The notes beneath the pieces are model-generated. The model saw nothing but the letters and a program-made list of their open reading frames with translations, was not told the origin of the DNA and did not search any database. The position numbers and the translations under genes are program-made. 64,000 bases of DNA from Cyprinodon diabolis (lineage: Eukaryota; Chordata; Actinopteri; Cyprinodontiformes; Cyprinodontidae), in contig CM060081.1 in the NCBI GenBank assembly GCA_030533445.1, forward strand, positions 2,572,315 to 2,636,314, written 5' to 3'. The first letter of the stretch is position 1; every line of letters begins with the position of its first letter. Below, piece by piece: positions 24,001 through 32,695 of the stretch.

Positions 24001-27000
24001 AGGAACCGGCAAACTTCCCCTCATCCATTGCACATCCCAGACCTGCAGCGGTAAAACTTCTCTAACAACATCTTTGCTTCTTATAGAGAGAGCAGAAAAG
24101 AAAGGTTTTTATCTATGAAGTGCATTAAATGTCATCCTAGTCTGATTCTGGATCCAGTTTACATTGAAATCCTGCGGTTTGACTTGTTAGGATTCGATGT
24201 GTCGATTCATCGTTTAACTTTTTAGGATTCAATGTGTCGACTCATCGTTTAACTTAACTTGTTAGGATTCCATATGTCGACTCATCGTTTAACTTTTTAG
24301 GATTCAATATGTCGACTCATCATTTAACTTAACTTGTTAGGATTCAATGTGTCGACTCATTGTTTAACTTGACTTGTTAGGATTCGATGTGTCGACTCAT
24401 CGTTTAACTTAACTTGTTAGGATTCGATGTGTCGACTCATCGTTTAACTTAACTTGTTAGGATTCGATGTGTTGACTCATCGTTTAATTTGTTGGGATTC
24501 GATGTGTCGACTCATCGTTTAACTTGACTTGTTAGGATTCGATGTGTCGACTCATCGTTTAATTTGTTAGGATTCGATGTGTCGACTCGTCGTTTAACTT
24601 GACTTGTTGGGAGTCGATGTGTCGACTCATCGTTTAACTTGACTTGTTGGGAGTCGATGTGTCGACTCATCGTTTAACTTGACTTTTAGGATTCGATGTG
24701 TCGACTCATTGTTTAACTTGACTTGTTAGATTCGATGTGTCGACTCATTGTTTAATTTGTTAGGATTCGATGTGTCGACTCATCAATTAACTTGACTTGT
24801 TAGGATTCGATGTGTCGACTCATCGATTAACTTGACTTGTTAGGATTTGATGTGTTGACTCATCGTTTAATTTGTTGGGTTTCGATGTGTCGACTCATCG
24901 TTTAACTTGACTTGTTAGGATTCGATGTGTCGACTCATCGTTTAACTTGACTTGTTGGGAGTCGATGTGTCGACTCATCGTTTAACTTGACTTGTTAGGA
25001 TTCGATGTGTCGACTCATCGTTTAACTTGACTTGTTAGGATTCGATGTGTCGACTCATCGTTTAATTTGTTAGGATTCGATGTGTCGACTCATCGTTTAA
25101 CTTGACTTGTTGGGATTCGAGGTGTCGACTCATCGTTTAACTTGACTTGTTGGGATTCGAGGTGTCGACTCATCGTTTAACTTGACTTGTTGGGAGTCGA
25201 TCTGTCGACTCATTGTTTAACTTGACTTGTTGGGATTCGAGGTGTCGACTCATCGTTTAACTTGACTTGTTGGGATTCGAGGTGTCGACTCATCGTTTAA
25301 CTTGACTTGTTAGGATTCTATGTGTCGACTCATCGTTTAACTTGACTTGTTAGGATTCGATGTGTCGACTCATCGTTTAACTTGACTTGTTAGGATACGA
25401 TGTGTCGACTCATCGTTTAATTTGTTGGGAGTCGATCTGTCGACTCATCGTTTAACTTGACTTGTTGGGATTCGAGGTGTCGACTCATCGTTTAACTTGA
25501 CTTGTTAGGATACGATGTGTCGACTCATCGTTTAATTTGTTGGGAGTCGATCTGTCGACTCATCGTTTAACTTGACTTGTTGGGATTCGAGGTGTCGACT
25601 CATCGTTTAACTTGACTTGTTGGGATTCGAGGTGTCGACTCATCGTTTAACTTGACTTGTTAGGATTCGATGTGTCGACTCATCGTTTAACTTGACTTGT
25701 TAGGATACGATGTGTCGACTCATCGTTTAATTTGTTGGGAGTCGATGTGTCGACTGATCGTTTAACTTGTTGGGAGTCGATGTGTCGACTCATCGTTTAA
25801 CTTGACTTGTTAGGATTCGATGTGTCGAGTCATCGTTTAACTTGACTTGTTAGGATTTGATGTGTCGACTCATCGTTTAATTTGTTGGGACATGTTGGAC
25901 TGGATGTTGTTGTTTGTTGTGTGATAACCGATCCTGTGTCTGTAGGTGTGCTCGTTCGGCAGCCGTTCTCTGGGCCACGGCATTTACACGTTCGACAGGA
26001 GGCTCCACCACGCCAGGTGGGCTCTCAGCAGCATGCTGGAGCAGCACATCAGCGCCCACCTATGGAAGTAAGCCTCCGGATCGTTAACCGTCTGGATTTA
26101 AGTCATTATTTCTGTTCTTCCTGGGAATCTCCAGACCTGCTTTGTTCTACTTTTCATCTCTGAATATTTTTACAGGTTCGTTTAGATTTGAAACAGATTT
26201 AGTTTTCCTTTGTCTCTCAGTGGATCCTTTTTTCTGACTCTTCCAGAAAAATACCTCAAGCCACAGAGCTGCTGTCACCGACTTCCTTGGCCAAGTCCAT
26301 CAGCTCTTCCTCTCCTGTCTCCATAGCAACCTCCTCCACCTTCCATTCTAAGGTCCGTGCAGGAAGCCATATAAGCTCTTCTCTTAAAAACGCCTCATCG
26401 TCTCCGAGCCGTGGACCGGGCAGACTGCCGGCAGCCGTGCAGTCGGAGAACTCTGGCGCCGGCTTTGCTGGTCCCCATCCCACGTCCGGGGGCAGGCCCG
26501 GCGTGGTCCGTCAGGGGGGAGGGGCCAGACCCAAGAATCCTGTGGGGCGTCCAAGCAAACAGATGCTGAAGCTGCGCGAGGAGGCCGCTACGGCCGCCGC
26601 CTTCCGCAAACGAAAAGCTCCGTCCCAGGAAGGAGAGCACTCGGGCCCTGAGAGGAACTGCATCGTCCTGCAGGACCGGGGCCCCCCACCTTCTACCGTC
26701 TCCTCCTCATCATCTTCCTCCTCTTCCAAAGCCCCCCCCTCCTCTCTGCTCCCTCATGGTCAGACCAATGGAACCCTTTCCCCTGGTAAGCCCCGCCCTC
26801 AGCCTCCTGCCTCAGACTCCCCCGCTGCCAAGGCAGTATGGACGTACAAACGGACCCACCCCCCTCTGAGCCACTCCTCTCCTCCAGACCCCTCCTCTGC
26901 TTCCAACTCCCACAGTCGGACCGGCGTGGGCGACTCGGGAACGCACGGGCCGGGGAGTGGGAGGACATTTCTAGAACATCAGGGACTGAAGAAACGAAAG

Positions 27001-29234
27001 GTGGGGGCTGTAGAGGAGCACCCCCCCTCGTCCAAACTCTCATCGCAGCGCCTTCCTTCCTCCTCCTCTAGCTCCGCCCCCTCCTCCTCGCCATGCTCTG
27101 GTTTCTACCCCTGGAAGGACAGTAAGAGCGGCGGCCTGGAGGGGGACATGGAGAAGAAGCTGGGCATACAGAAGGTGGGTTTGATCATACTTTCTCTGAG
27201 TAGCGTTGTTAGCGCTCGTTAGAGCCGTGATCTCGCTCTGAGTCACTCATCGCTGTCGGGTAGTGTAGCCTATGGCGACAGTGCGCCGCTGTGACAGCAA
27301 ATCCCATAATGCTTTGTTAGGAGAGCTCTCCATGCAGAGCATTCTTTTTCTCTAGTAGTTGAAGAAACTAATGGCTCTCAAAAGGGTATCTGTGCCCTAT
27401 TTGTTGGTACTCACCGATACCAATACCACCATTTTAGTGCTGGATCGGGGCCCTGTCCGATACTGGTATCGGTGCAACACTATTAAAAACCTAAACCCAC
27501 AGCCAGACGTCACAACCTCTGGATCAACGCAGTATTCATTGGTTAAGCCCCCGTCTCACCGTGCCGATTTAGCCAGCATATGCCGGACGTCCCAGAATCC
27601 CCTCAAACTGACCTGCATAAAAAGATTTCTTTGATCGCGGTATTAACCTAGCTGCTGCCCACCCGCCAAAAGAAAAATAAAGAAAGCAGGTTTTTGGCGG
27701 CAGCAGATTGAGCGTCATGTCTGCTAGGAAGTGTGTTGGTGGTGGGCGTGAACGCAGGGAGGATCCATCACTCACCTTCTGGCTCACCCTATGATGGGGA
27801 TGAAGTCTGGAGGAGAACTGACTGTTTCCTCCTGTGAACCCCCTTTATACCAAAACGCTGCCAATACGCCATTATACAGTAGCTGGAAGTTAGAAACACG
27901 TTCAGCGCTCGTCTGGAACACGTCAGATACGCTGATATGCGTTGGAGAGAAGTTCTGGATAAGTTACTCAGAGGTTTAGGATAAGCTAGACGCCATGACT
28001 GATGAGGAACTGACACTGAACGTACGTCAACCATCAGATAACTGACCTGGAACTGACGGCCCACTGATGAGCATACGCTGGCATACGGCGTACTCTCCGT
28101 ATGTTGATGTGTGCCAGCGTACTTCAGCGTACCCATAACTTATCCAGCGTATGTCAGCATTCTTACCACATTTTCGGTATGTCAGGCATATGCTGGTCTA
28201 AATCAGCGAGGTGTGACAGGAGCTTTATAGTAATAGTTAGATTAGAAGACATAAATGTCACTGAAAAAAACACAAGAGAACAGAGGAGTCTGCTCTGATG
28301 CCTGTAACGACCCGATCCGTTCCAGAAGCTCCATCCATCCTGTGGGAGCAGAATAAGAAGATCTGGATCGCTGAAAAACAACGTAATCAACGTACTCTTG
28401 GTACTGAAAATACTTATTTATATACTTAAAACATTACAGAATGCTAAACTACATTGTATAGAAAGTATTGAAGACTTTTCTGGAAGTAATGGATACGTTT
28501 TCCATTCTCTGCAATATATTGTGTGATGTCATCACGCTCAGAGCAGTCACAGTAACCTTCCAAATGCTATTTAAACGTATTGCTTTTTTTCGTTTTTAGA
28601 ATATGCAATATTTACGCAAATACGAAAATATTCAAAAGGAACCCCCCACTGGGAAAAGATCAAAGAAAAACTAAGTATTGCCTACCTGGAAGTAATTCTG
28701 TGCAGAATGTGCAGGACGGATCGCGGTCCCGGGACGGATCGCGTTGTGACAGTGCATGCTGGGTAAAGAGCTGAGGATGATGACGTTTTTCGAGCACGAG
28801 TACGCACAAGTACACAGATTTAGAAACGGCCTAAACTTATCGCTTTGGTTTTAGGTTTTAATTCTTATTTTATTTGAAAACAGAAAATAAAACAAACTAG
28901 ATGAACGTGTTTGCAGATTTGAACTGCAAGTCTGAAAATGAAACCCAACATGAAATGTTAGAATTCAGGCTTTCCATTGCGGATAGGTGCCTTGCCCAGG
29001 GGCACGTCGACATGATGGAGGTGGAACGGAGCCTCCAGCTTTCAGATCCAATGGCGCTAACCTTTGGTTAGGAAGCGTTTGCTCTGCGATCCAATGGGAA
29101 GCCATCTTTCAAAGTTCCTCCTGGTTCTAGAAAATCAGGATGATGATGATGATGATTAGTTGAAGGCTCCTCTTTCTTCCTCACTGAATTGAAACCATTT
29201 TCTTTTTGTCTTGCAGCCAAAACTGCACCATTAA
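9066..29234 (+). CDS. atxn7l2: Ataxin-7-like protein 2 (10 coding exons, 773 aa)
   Basis: Coding exons: 9066-9195, 9912-9980, 16045-16381, 19012-19262, 20583-20665, 21727-21929, 23870-24050, 25946-26067, 26247-27174, 29217-29234. All junctions are GT/AG and every phase closes (2322 nt). The ataxin-7 family anchors the SAGA deubiquitinase module to chromatin; the role of this paralogue is inferred from the family. The N terminus [13 protein letters not shown] and [12 protein letters not shown] match human ATXN7L2 as I recall it. A zinc finger C85-x2-C88-x11-H100-x4-H105 follows the MSIFG motif. The SCA7 domain has C272-x10-C283-x5-C289-x2-H292. A second conserved block, residues 419-459, ends exon 8. 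The C-terminal third is Ser/Pro-rich and disordered, with an AT-hook-like GRPSK near 559-563. There is no polyglutamine tract. The start could equally be the second Met (9069). Human neighbours ATXN7L2 and CYB561D1 are also adjacent, supporting orthology. Confidence 0.95.
9400..9620. other. GC-rich intron-1 segment next to the promoter
   Basis: A CpG-rich block lies inside atxn7l2 intron 1, with the palindromic run ggccgggcggccggcc near 9442. It is probably the downstream part of the promoter CpG island. It has an open frame but no family resemblance, so I do not call a gene. Confidence 0.45.
11100..11840 (+). mobile_element. hAT-like DNA transposon, internally deleted, nested
   Basis: Subterminal inverted blocks built from gttcggttcg (left, near 11138-11166) and cgaaccgaac (right, near 11827-11836) bracket a short coding remnant with a BED zinc finger and no transposase core. 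BED fingers at the N terminus are typical of hAT transposases. Exact termini and target duplication could not be fixed. It sits inside the THAP-like element, so it is the younger insertion of the two. Confidence 0.55.
11281..11480 (+). pseudogene. BED zinc-finger fragment of a hAT transposase
   Basis: From the internal Met of GMASGKEQE, the frame reads SAVWDHFAF then [20 protein letters not shown] and stops at 11480. The aromatic WDHF followed by CxxC and the N-T-N-xxxH-type turn is the BED-finger pattern, but the frame ends at the point where the two His ligands should come. The dimerisation and catalytic regions of a hAT transposase are missing from this copy. Confidence 0.65.
13690..13846. 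repeat. MITE-like interspersed repeat
   Basis: The segment with catgtctaaggatgtttctc at one end and accaggattgaaaaactctg at the other, and the inner pair cacacctgatt / aatcaggtgtg as an imperfect inverted repeat, matches a very common short fish repeat as I remember it. It abuts repeat family E directly. Confidence 0.5.
13847..14496 (+). repeat. Repeat family E, copy 1 (MITE-like, aagct..tgtcacac ends)
   Basis: About 650 bp begins aagctgctgtcacac and ends gtgtgacaggagctt, which are inverted complements. The middle part (14020-14250) is nearly identical to 27770-27980, for example cctatgatggggatgaagtc. A third, partial copy is at 33840-34277. No transposase frame is visible, so this is a non-autonomous DNA element of unassigned superfamily in atxn7l2 intron 2. 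Confidence 0.65.
14925..15140. repeat. SINE-like interspersed repeat
   Basis: A segment with gtggggttaagggtcttcct, cagagacccagagtgg and a tail naming a gtttgaactcacaacccc-like box recurs in part at 23673-23795. Such sequence is common in fish genomes as short non-coding retroelement tails. I cannot define the exact ends or the tRNA-like head. Confidence 0.45.
16045..16381 (+). CDS. atxn7l2: atxn7l2 exon 3: N-terminal zinc-finger exon
   Basis: This exon encodes residues 67 to about 179. The acceptor gcag precedes 16045 and the donor gtaaga follows 16381. It carries the most conserved N-terminal block of the family: [31 protein letters not shown]. Its second half is a low-complexity Pro/Ser/His linker that is poorly conserved in the family. 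It follows a 6-kb intron full of transposons. Confidence 0.92.
16640..17105. repeat. Old MITE-like repeat ending ttaattacccagccct
   Basis: Within atxn7l2 intron 3. Parts of this segment (ttactgtaacatctggatga, tgcatagatctatgca) recur in inverse at about 49900-50060 and more weakly at 15590-15800. The right terminus with cagttaattacccagccct is typical of a hAT-like non-autonomous family in fish as I recall. The left terminus is not resolved. Confidence 0.45.
17189..17813. mobile_element. hAT non-autonomous element with perfect 8-bp target duplication
   Basis: The 625-bp element begins cagagatggcaaaagtac and ends cgttacttcccatctctg, giving cagagatgg / ccatctctg terminal inverted repeats. It is flanked on both sides by the identical octamer catctcac (17181-17188 and 17814-17821), the 8-bp duplication characteristic of hAT. 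The interior is made of repeated aaagta-type motifs and has no transposase frame. It lies in atxn7l2 intron 3. Confidence 0.92.
17933..18217. mobile_element. Short MITE with ~20-bp inverted ends and TTAAA flanks
   Basis: The left end gccaggccaacactgtacga and the complement of the right end, gccggctatacactgtacga, agree over most positions and share cactgtacgat exactly. Both sides are flanked by TTAAA. The 285-bp interior has no coding capacity. TTAA-type flanks suggest piggyBac-like mobilisation, but the terminal offset makes Harbinger-type insertion also possible; I leave it unassigned. Confidence 0.65.
18759..18855. repeat. Foldback unit with 17-bp perfect inverted repeat
   Basis: The 17-mer agggccgccgtcctgca at 18761-18777 is exactly inverted at 18834-18850, separated by 56 bp. 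This is a strong potential hairpin in atxn7l2 intron 3, just upstream of exon 4. It is most likely a tiny MITE or a deletion derivative of one. Confidence 0.7.
19263..20582 (+). other. atxn7l2 intron 4, no repeat identified
   Basis: Intron between the Pro-rich exon 4 and the SCA7 exon 5. It is AT-rich in the middle, with ordinary splice ends (gtaagt, then a pyrimidine tract and cctcag). I see nothing else in it. Confidence 0.6.
20583..21929 (+). CDS. atxn7l2: atxn7l2 exons 5-6: SCA7 domain
   Basis: The SCA7 domain is split over 20583-20665 (residues 263-290, [13 protein letters not shown] and [11 protein letters not shown]) and 21727-21929 (from [20 protein letters not shown] onward). The joined motif is C-x10-C-x5-C-x2-H, the zinc-binding signature known for ataxin-7/Sgf73 SCA7 domains. 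The junction is phase 0 and falls between the last Cys and the His of the zinc site. The roughly 1-kb intron between them holds a MITE-type repeat (21290-21620). Confidence 0.93.
21290..21620. repeat. Repeat family F, copy 1 (MITE-like)
   Basis: Shares with 44085-44400 the strings agtagtgatcatc, tggtcact, tatcccagaatgctttg, catggga and agttcactataaagt-like ends in the same order. Sequence similarity is clear but diverged. Non-coding; probably a non-autonomous DNA transposon in atxn7l2 intron 5. Confidence 0.6.
22076..23672. repeat. Minisatellite, 26-bp unit, about 60 copies
   Basis: The unit is aaccatcagaacctggaggc followed by tcttag or tctttg or a tttttt variant. The array fills most of atxn7l2 intron 6. 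Variants alternate (atcaga/accaga; ctctttg/ctcttag/gtttttt), and longer blocks of the same variant order recur, indicating unequal exchange or block duplication. The unit is 26 bp, so the long open frames that cross it are a by-product and not coding. It ends at the SINE-like remnant at 23673. Confidence 0.95.
23673..23795. repeat. SINE-like remnant after the 26-bp array
   Basis: The string gtggggttaagggtcttgct then cagggacccagagtggg is shared with 14925-15140. It directly follows the last minisatellite unit and precedes atxn7l2 exon 7. Confidence 0.5.
24185..25895. repeat. Minisatellite, 40-bp and 35-bp units, about 43 copies
   Basis: The basic unit is gttaggattcgatgtgtcga then ctcatcgtttaacttgactt (40 bp). 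A shorter 35-bp form ends tcgtttaattt and is interspersed in a partly regular order. It occupies nearly all of atxn7l2 intron 7, stopping about 50 bp before the exon 8 acceptor region. Each unit contains tgtgtcgactca with a SalI-type gtcgac palindrome and the CpGs of gattcgatg. CpG is largely retained across units. Confidence 0.95.
27545..28226 (+). repeat. Repeat family E, copy 2
   Basis: This copy in atxn7l2 intron 9 shares its central 220 bp with copy 1 at about 95% by eye and ends in the same gaggtgtgacaggagctt. The left 200 bp differs from copy 1. The left end aagcccccgtctcacc is a diverged form of the family terminus. Confidence 0.6.
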
Positions 29235-29553
29235 GTGTGCTTGCCTTACAAGCCACTACGGGGGAGCCAGCTCCACTCAGTCTGGGACTGAGCCAGCAGG
29301 ACTCTGGGTGTGTGTGTGTGTGTGTGTGCGTGCTGAGCGTGTGTGCGTGCTGAGCGTGCGTGCGTGTGTGTGCGTGCTGAGCGTGTGCGTGTGCGTGCTG
29401 AGCGTCCGCTCCGGTGTAAATGGACCACGTATGTGTGCCGTATGGAGCTGTATGAATGAGCAGAGGAGGGTGGGCTGAAACATGGAGTATGGATTAGAAA
29501 TACCTCAAGACCATCTGGTTATGCTGCTAAATTGAATATGTTGGTTTATTAAA
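29235..29553 (+). promoter_or_regulatory. atxn7l2: atxn7l2 3' UTR with GT microsatellite and ATTAAA poly(A) signal
   Basis: After the stop at 29232-29234 comes a run of GT/GC dinucleotides with repeated gtgctgagcgtgtg blocks (about 29307-29405). An ATTAAA hexamer is at 29548-29553, about 315 bp after the stop. The assignment as the cleavage signal is inferred from position and the lack of AATAAA nearby. Confidence 0.5.
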
Positions 29554-29894
29554 AATGTAATTTACACTTGGTTTCTGTGTCTGCGGCTCTTATTCCTGTT
29601 GGTAGCGGTCCTCCTGCTGAACTGTGCGGCTCTCTGCTTCCTCTTTGACCACCGATGACGTTTCCCGTTCGTTGTCCAGCTTTTCCAGTCCCGGTGTTCC
29701 TGTGATCTGAGAGGACTAGCCAACGTCCTCCATGATTGTTTACATGATTTATGCTTTTAAAACAGGATTTTGGTTTAACATAGTTTGTCTTTAGGGATTT
29801 CAACAGATTATAATTTAATCTTTGAAATAAACGTCTGCAGATATTTCTGATCAGGTTAGTGATCATTCACTGTTTCTTCTCCATGGCAATAGTT

Positions 29895-30700
29895 TGTTTA
29901 GCTCCATTAGAGATTGAACTAACAGATTCTGCAGAGTGGGAGAATAGAGATAGAATGAAGCAGAATGATGAAAAAGGGTCCCTATGTCCTCCAGCAGTCT
30001 AAGCCTATAGCAGCAGAACTATAGAGATAGCTCAGGATAACCTGAGCCACTCTAACTAGAAGCTTTATCAAAAAGGAAAGTTTTAAGCCTAGCCTTAAAA
30101 GTAGACAGGGTGTCTGCCTCACGGACTAAAACTGGTAGTTGGTTCCACAGGAGAGGAGCCTGATAACTAAAAGATCTGCCTCCCATTCTACTTTTAGAAA
30201 TTCTAGGAACCACTAGTAAACCTGCAGATTGAGAGCGAAGTGCTCTGTTAGGAACATAAGGAACAATCAGATCTCTGATATCAGATGGAGCTTGGCCATT
30301 TAAGGCTTTATATGTGAGAAGGAGGATTTTAAATTCTATTCTGGATTTAACAGGAAGCCAATGAAGAGAAGCCAGGATAGGAGAGATATGATCTCTCTTT
30401 TTCATTTTCATCAGAACTCTGGCTGCAGCATTTTGGATCAGCTGAAGGCTTTTAACTACAGTTTGTGGACTTCCTGATAGTAAAGAATTACAATAGTCCA
30501 GCCTTGAAGTAACAAATGCATGGACTAGTTTCTCAGCATCACCCCTGGACAGGAGATTTCTCAATTTTGCAATGTTCCTCAGATGAAAGAAGGAAATTCT
30601 AGAAACCTCTTTGATTTGGGATTTAAATGACAGGTCCTGATCGAAAATAACTTTTACTATATTATCTGAGATCACTAACTCAGAGGTTCCCAAACCTTTA
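29895..30700 (-). mobile_element. L2-type LINE fragment, 5' truncated
   Basis: Intergenic between atxn7l2 and cyb561d1. It is colinear with 4575-5380 of the larger copy and very similar to it (most 60-base lines differ at one to three positions). The similarity stops near 30700. It ends in the same 3' region, but the terminal UTR block is missing. Confidence 0.85.
30052..30693 (-). pseudogene. L2-type LINE ORF C-terminal remnant (213 codons)
   Basis: The frame encodes the thumb and C-terminal part only: DQDLSFKSQIKEVSRISFFH, then the conserved tail [20 protein letters not shown] and a stop. The catalytic RT motifs are absent because the copy is 5' truncated. It stays open over its length, which suggests a fairly recent insertion rather than function. 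Confidence 0.8.
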
Positions 30701-31665
30701 AGCTGCCTTATGACCCAAAGTATTGGCTGAGTTTACAAACTTTTAATTCAAATATTTAACCACAGTTGTAATAATATTACATTCAACAACCAAAGTAGTT
30801 GGTTTTATAGATTTTGTGACACTCATATATTCTTTTTTGTTTTATTTCTGTACCCCCATATTGGTTAAACTAATCAACTTTGGGACTCGATGCTCTAATA
30901 TAAATGCACTCGTTTATCTGTTTAATAATATGATTGCCCTACTTTAGGTTAGATTACAGAATGTTAGACGCTGAGCCGTGACCTCAGGCTGGGGTCACTC
31001 CTCTAATCTGAATGATCGGATGTTCAGACCTGAGGATCAAATGTCTGACAGCCTCACATCTGACCTACAGTAGGAGGATTATGTTGTGTGAACGTTATTC
31101 ACAGATCTACAAAGCAAGAAGCCTACAGTTTGATTTATCTGTAAAAGATCATGAAATAAAGCAGCGGAGCCACATGTCAGATGTTTTGGGTCCTGTGGAA
31201 GTTGTTCCATATGGGATGGGAGGTGAAAACTCGAACTTTACTATTTGTTCTCAGTTTGATTTTAAAATTACAAATCTGGATGTTTTTACTCATCAAGTTT
31301 TCATCAGTTTTTCTTCCCAGGCACAAAGGGGATAAGATTTGTCTTTCGCATTTGCTTTTATAAACAATATAGAAATAAATAAAAATAGATTTGAGGGCGG
31401 TGTCCAGATGAAGTAAAGGAAAATTAATGAAGCTCAAATGTATCCTTTCTACAATTTCATTTTCAAATATTTTTCTTTTTAAAGCCTAGTCTCTCATGAT
31501 GATGCAGGTCTAGCAGAATGTGCTTACAGTAAATATCCAGTGGTTTAAGAACCAGAACGTCAATTATAAACCCAGTCCTTCTTTTCACTGTAGACAAGCC
31601 ATGATCTGCTTATCTGTTCTCCATTTTTCATTTGGATGAAATAATAGCTGCATGAATCATGACAG

Positions 31666-32013
31666 CAGACAAGATAGAGGAGAGCAGGAGGCGGGGTTAC
31701 CAATCTACTCGCTTTGGAGAGCAGAGTTCGCTGCTTTTAGATGTTGTCTCCAAAGTCTCCAGGACCAGAAAAAAGTCTCTAGATTTGGCGCTAGGAGCTT
31801 TTTAGAAATCAAAGTGCTAGAGGGGTCTGAAAAGTGGCTAAATATAGCGACTAAAGCGCTAAGTTGGCAACACTGCTCTTTGCATGGTTTGTTTTCAAAT
31901 GGTTTGCTGCTGTCTGTTTGGACCTTTCTGAACATGTGCAGCAAATGGACTGATCCAATATGGTGGACACTGAAGGGGGGGGGCTGAGACACACTTAATA
32001 TTATCAGCGTTCT
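31666..32013. repeat. 348-bp repeat family G, copy 1
   Basis: Begins cagacaagatagaggagagc and ends cacacttaatattatcagcgttct. A copy of exactly the same length at 48177-48524 differs at only a handful of positions by eye. No inverted termini and no coding frame. It contains the phrase ctaaatatagcgactaaagc, which I recall from repeats common in fish. Confidence 0.85.
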
Positions 32014-32586
32014 GATGGCATTTTAGCCAAATGATTTTTATCAAAAACATAATTAATGAGCACAAATAAGGAATAGTTGTATTAACCATACATGGAAACA
32101 GAGTTTTATGGGGCCCCCAGGAACTTGGGGCCCTAGGCATCTGCCTAGTATTGCCTAATGCTAAATCTGCCCCTATAGAATCTATATCATGTGGTTCTAA
32201 ACATCAGTACATCAGGTGATTTCTGAAAGTTACAGATTTTTTAAAATGACTTAAAATAATATAGAAATGTTCTGATATTATAGCATTAAATGAGTATTTT
32301 TAAAAGTGAGTACTTTAATACTTTAATACTGAGTGGATGTTTGACTGAGTACTTTTACTGTAGTACTGCTGTTGAGTACATGGTCCACCTCTGGATGCAA
32401 AAACTGGTCTTCCTGTGACGTAACCCTGCTTGGTCCATGGCTCTGCTTTGGGCCAGCTGGTCACTCCTGGTTGCCATGGAGAATTAAAGTCACAGTGCGG
32501 ATTATTATTCCTCGCAGCCTTTGGCTCCGAGTTTAATGAAAGGCGCAGATAGTCTGGACGGACTGGTTCTGCTGCTTCCTGGATTA
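32014..32586. other. Intergenic DNA upstream of cyb561d1
   Basis: No gene or clear repeat delimited. The segment gagtacttttactgtagtac near 32347 resembles the aaagta-rich interior of the hAT element at 17189 and may be a fragment of that family. Confidence 0.4.
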
Positions 32587-32695
32587 TACCGGAAGTAGCA
32601 GCGACTGTGATCGAGGCTCGTGTCCGCTTCAGAGGCGCATGGACGCCCACAGCTCAGCCTCCATCCTGCAGGGCTGACGGAGCAGCAGCAGCAGC
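32587..32695 (+). promoter_or_regulatory. cyb561d1: Putative cyb561d1 promoter / 5' UTR
   Basis: GC-rich DNA without a TATA box immediately precedes the start codon. It carries an ETS-type ccggaagt at 32589-32596, and a run of agcagc directly before the ATG. Transcription start not determinable. Confidence 0.5.

Noticed and set aside
26287..27222. 311-codon frame as an independent gene
   Set aside because: It is the interior of atxn7l2 exon 9 read through its donor at 27174; the acceptor at 26246 and phase closure with exons 8 and 10 show it is one exon.
9400..29234. Polyglutamine tract expected for an ataxin-7 gene
   Set aside because: No CAG/CAA run is present in any exon. The gene is the ATXN7L2 paralogue, which does not have the ataxin-7 glutamine tract.
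29307..29405. GT-rich run as coding continuation of atxn7l2 (SHYGG... frame)
   Set aside because: The exon 10 phase set by exon 9 gives a stop at 29232-29234; the other frame ignores the splice phase.
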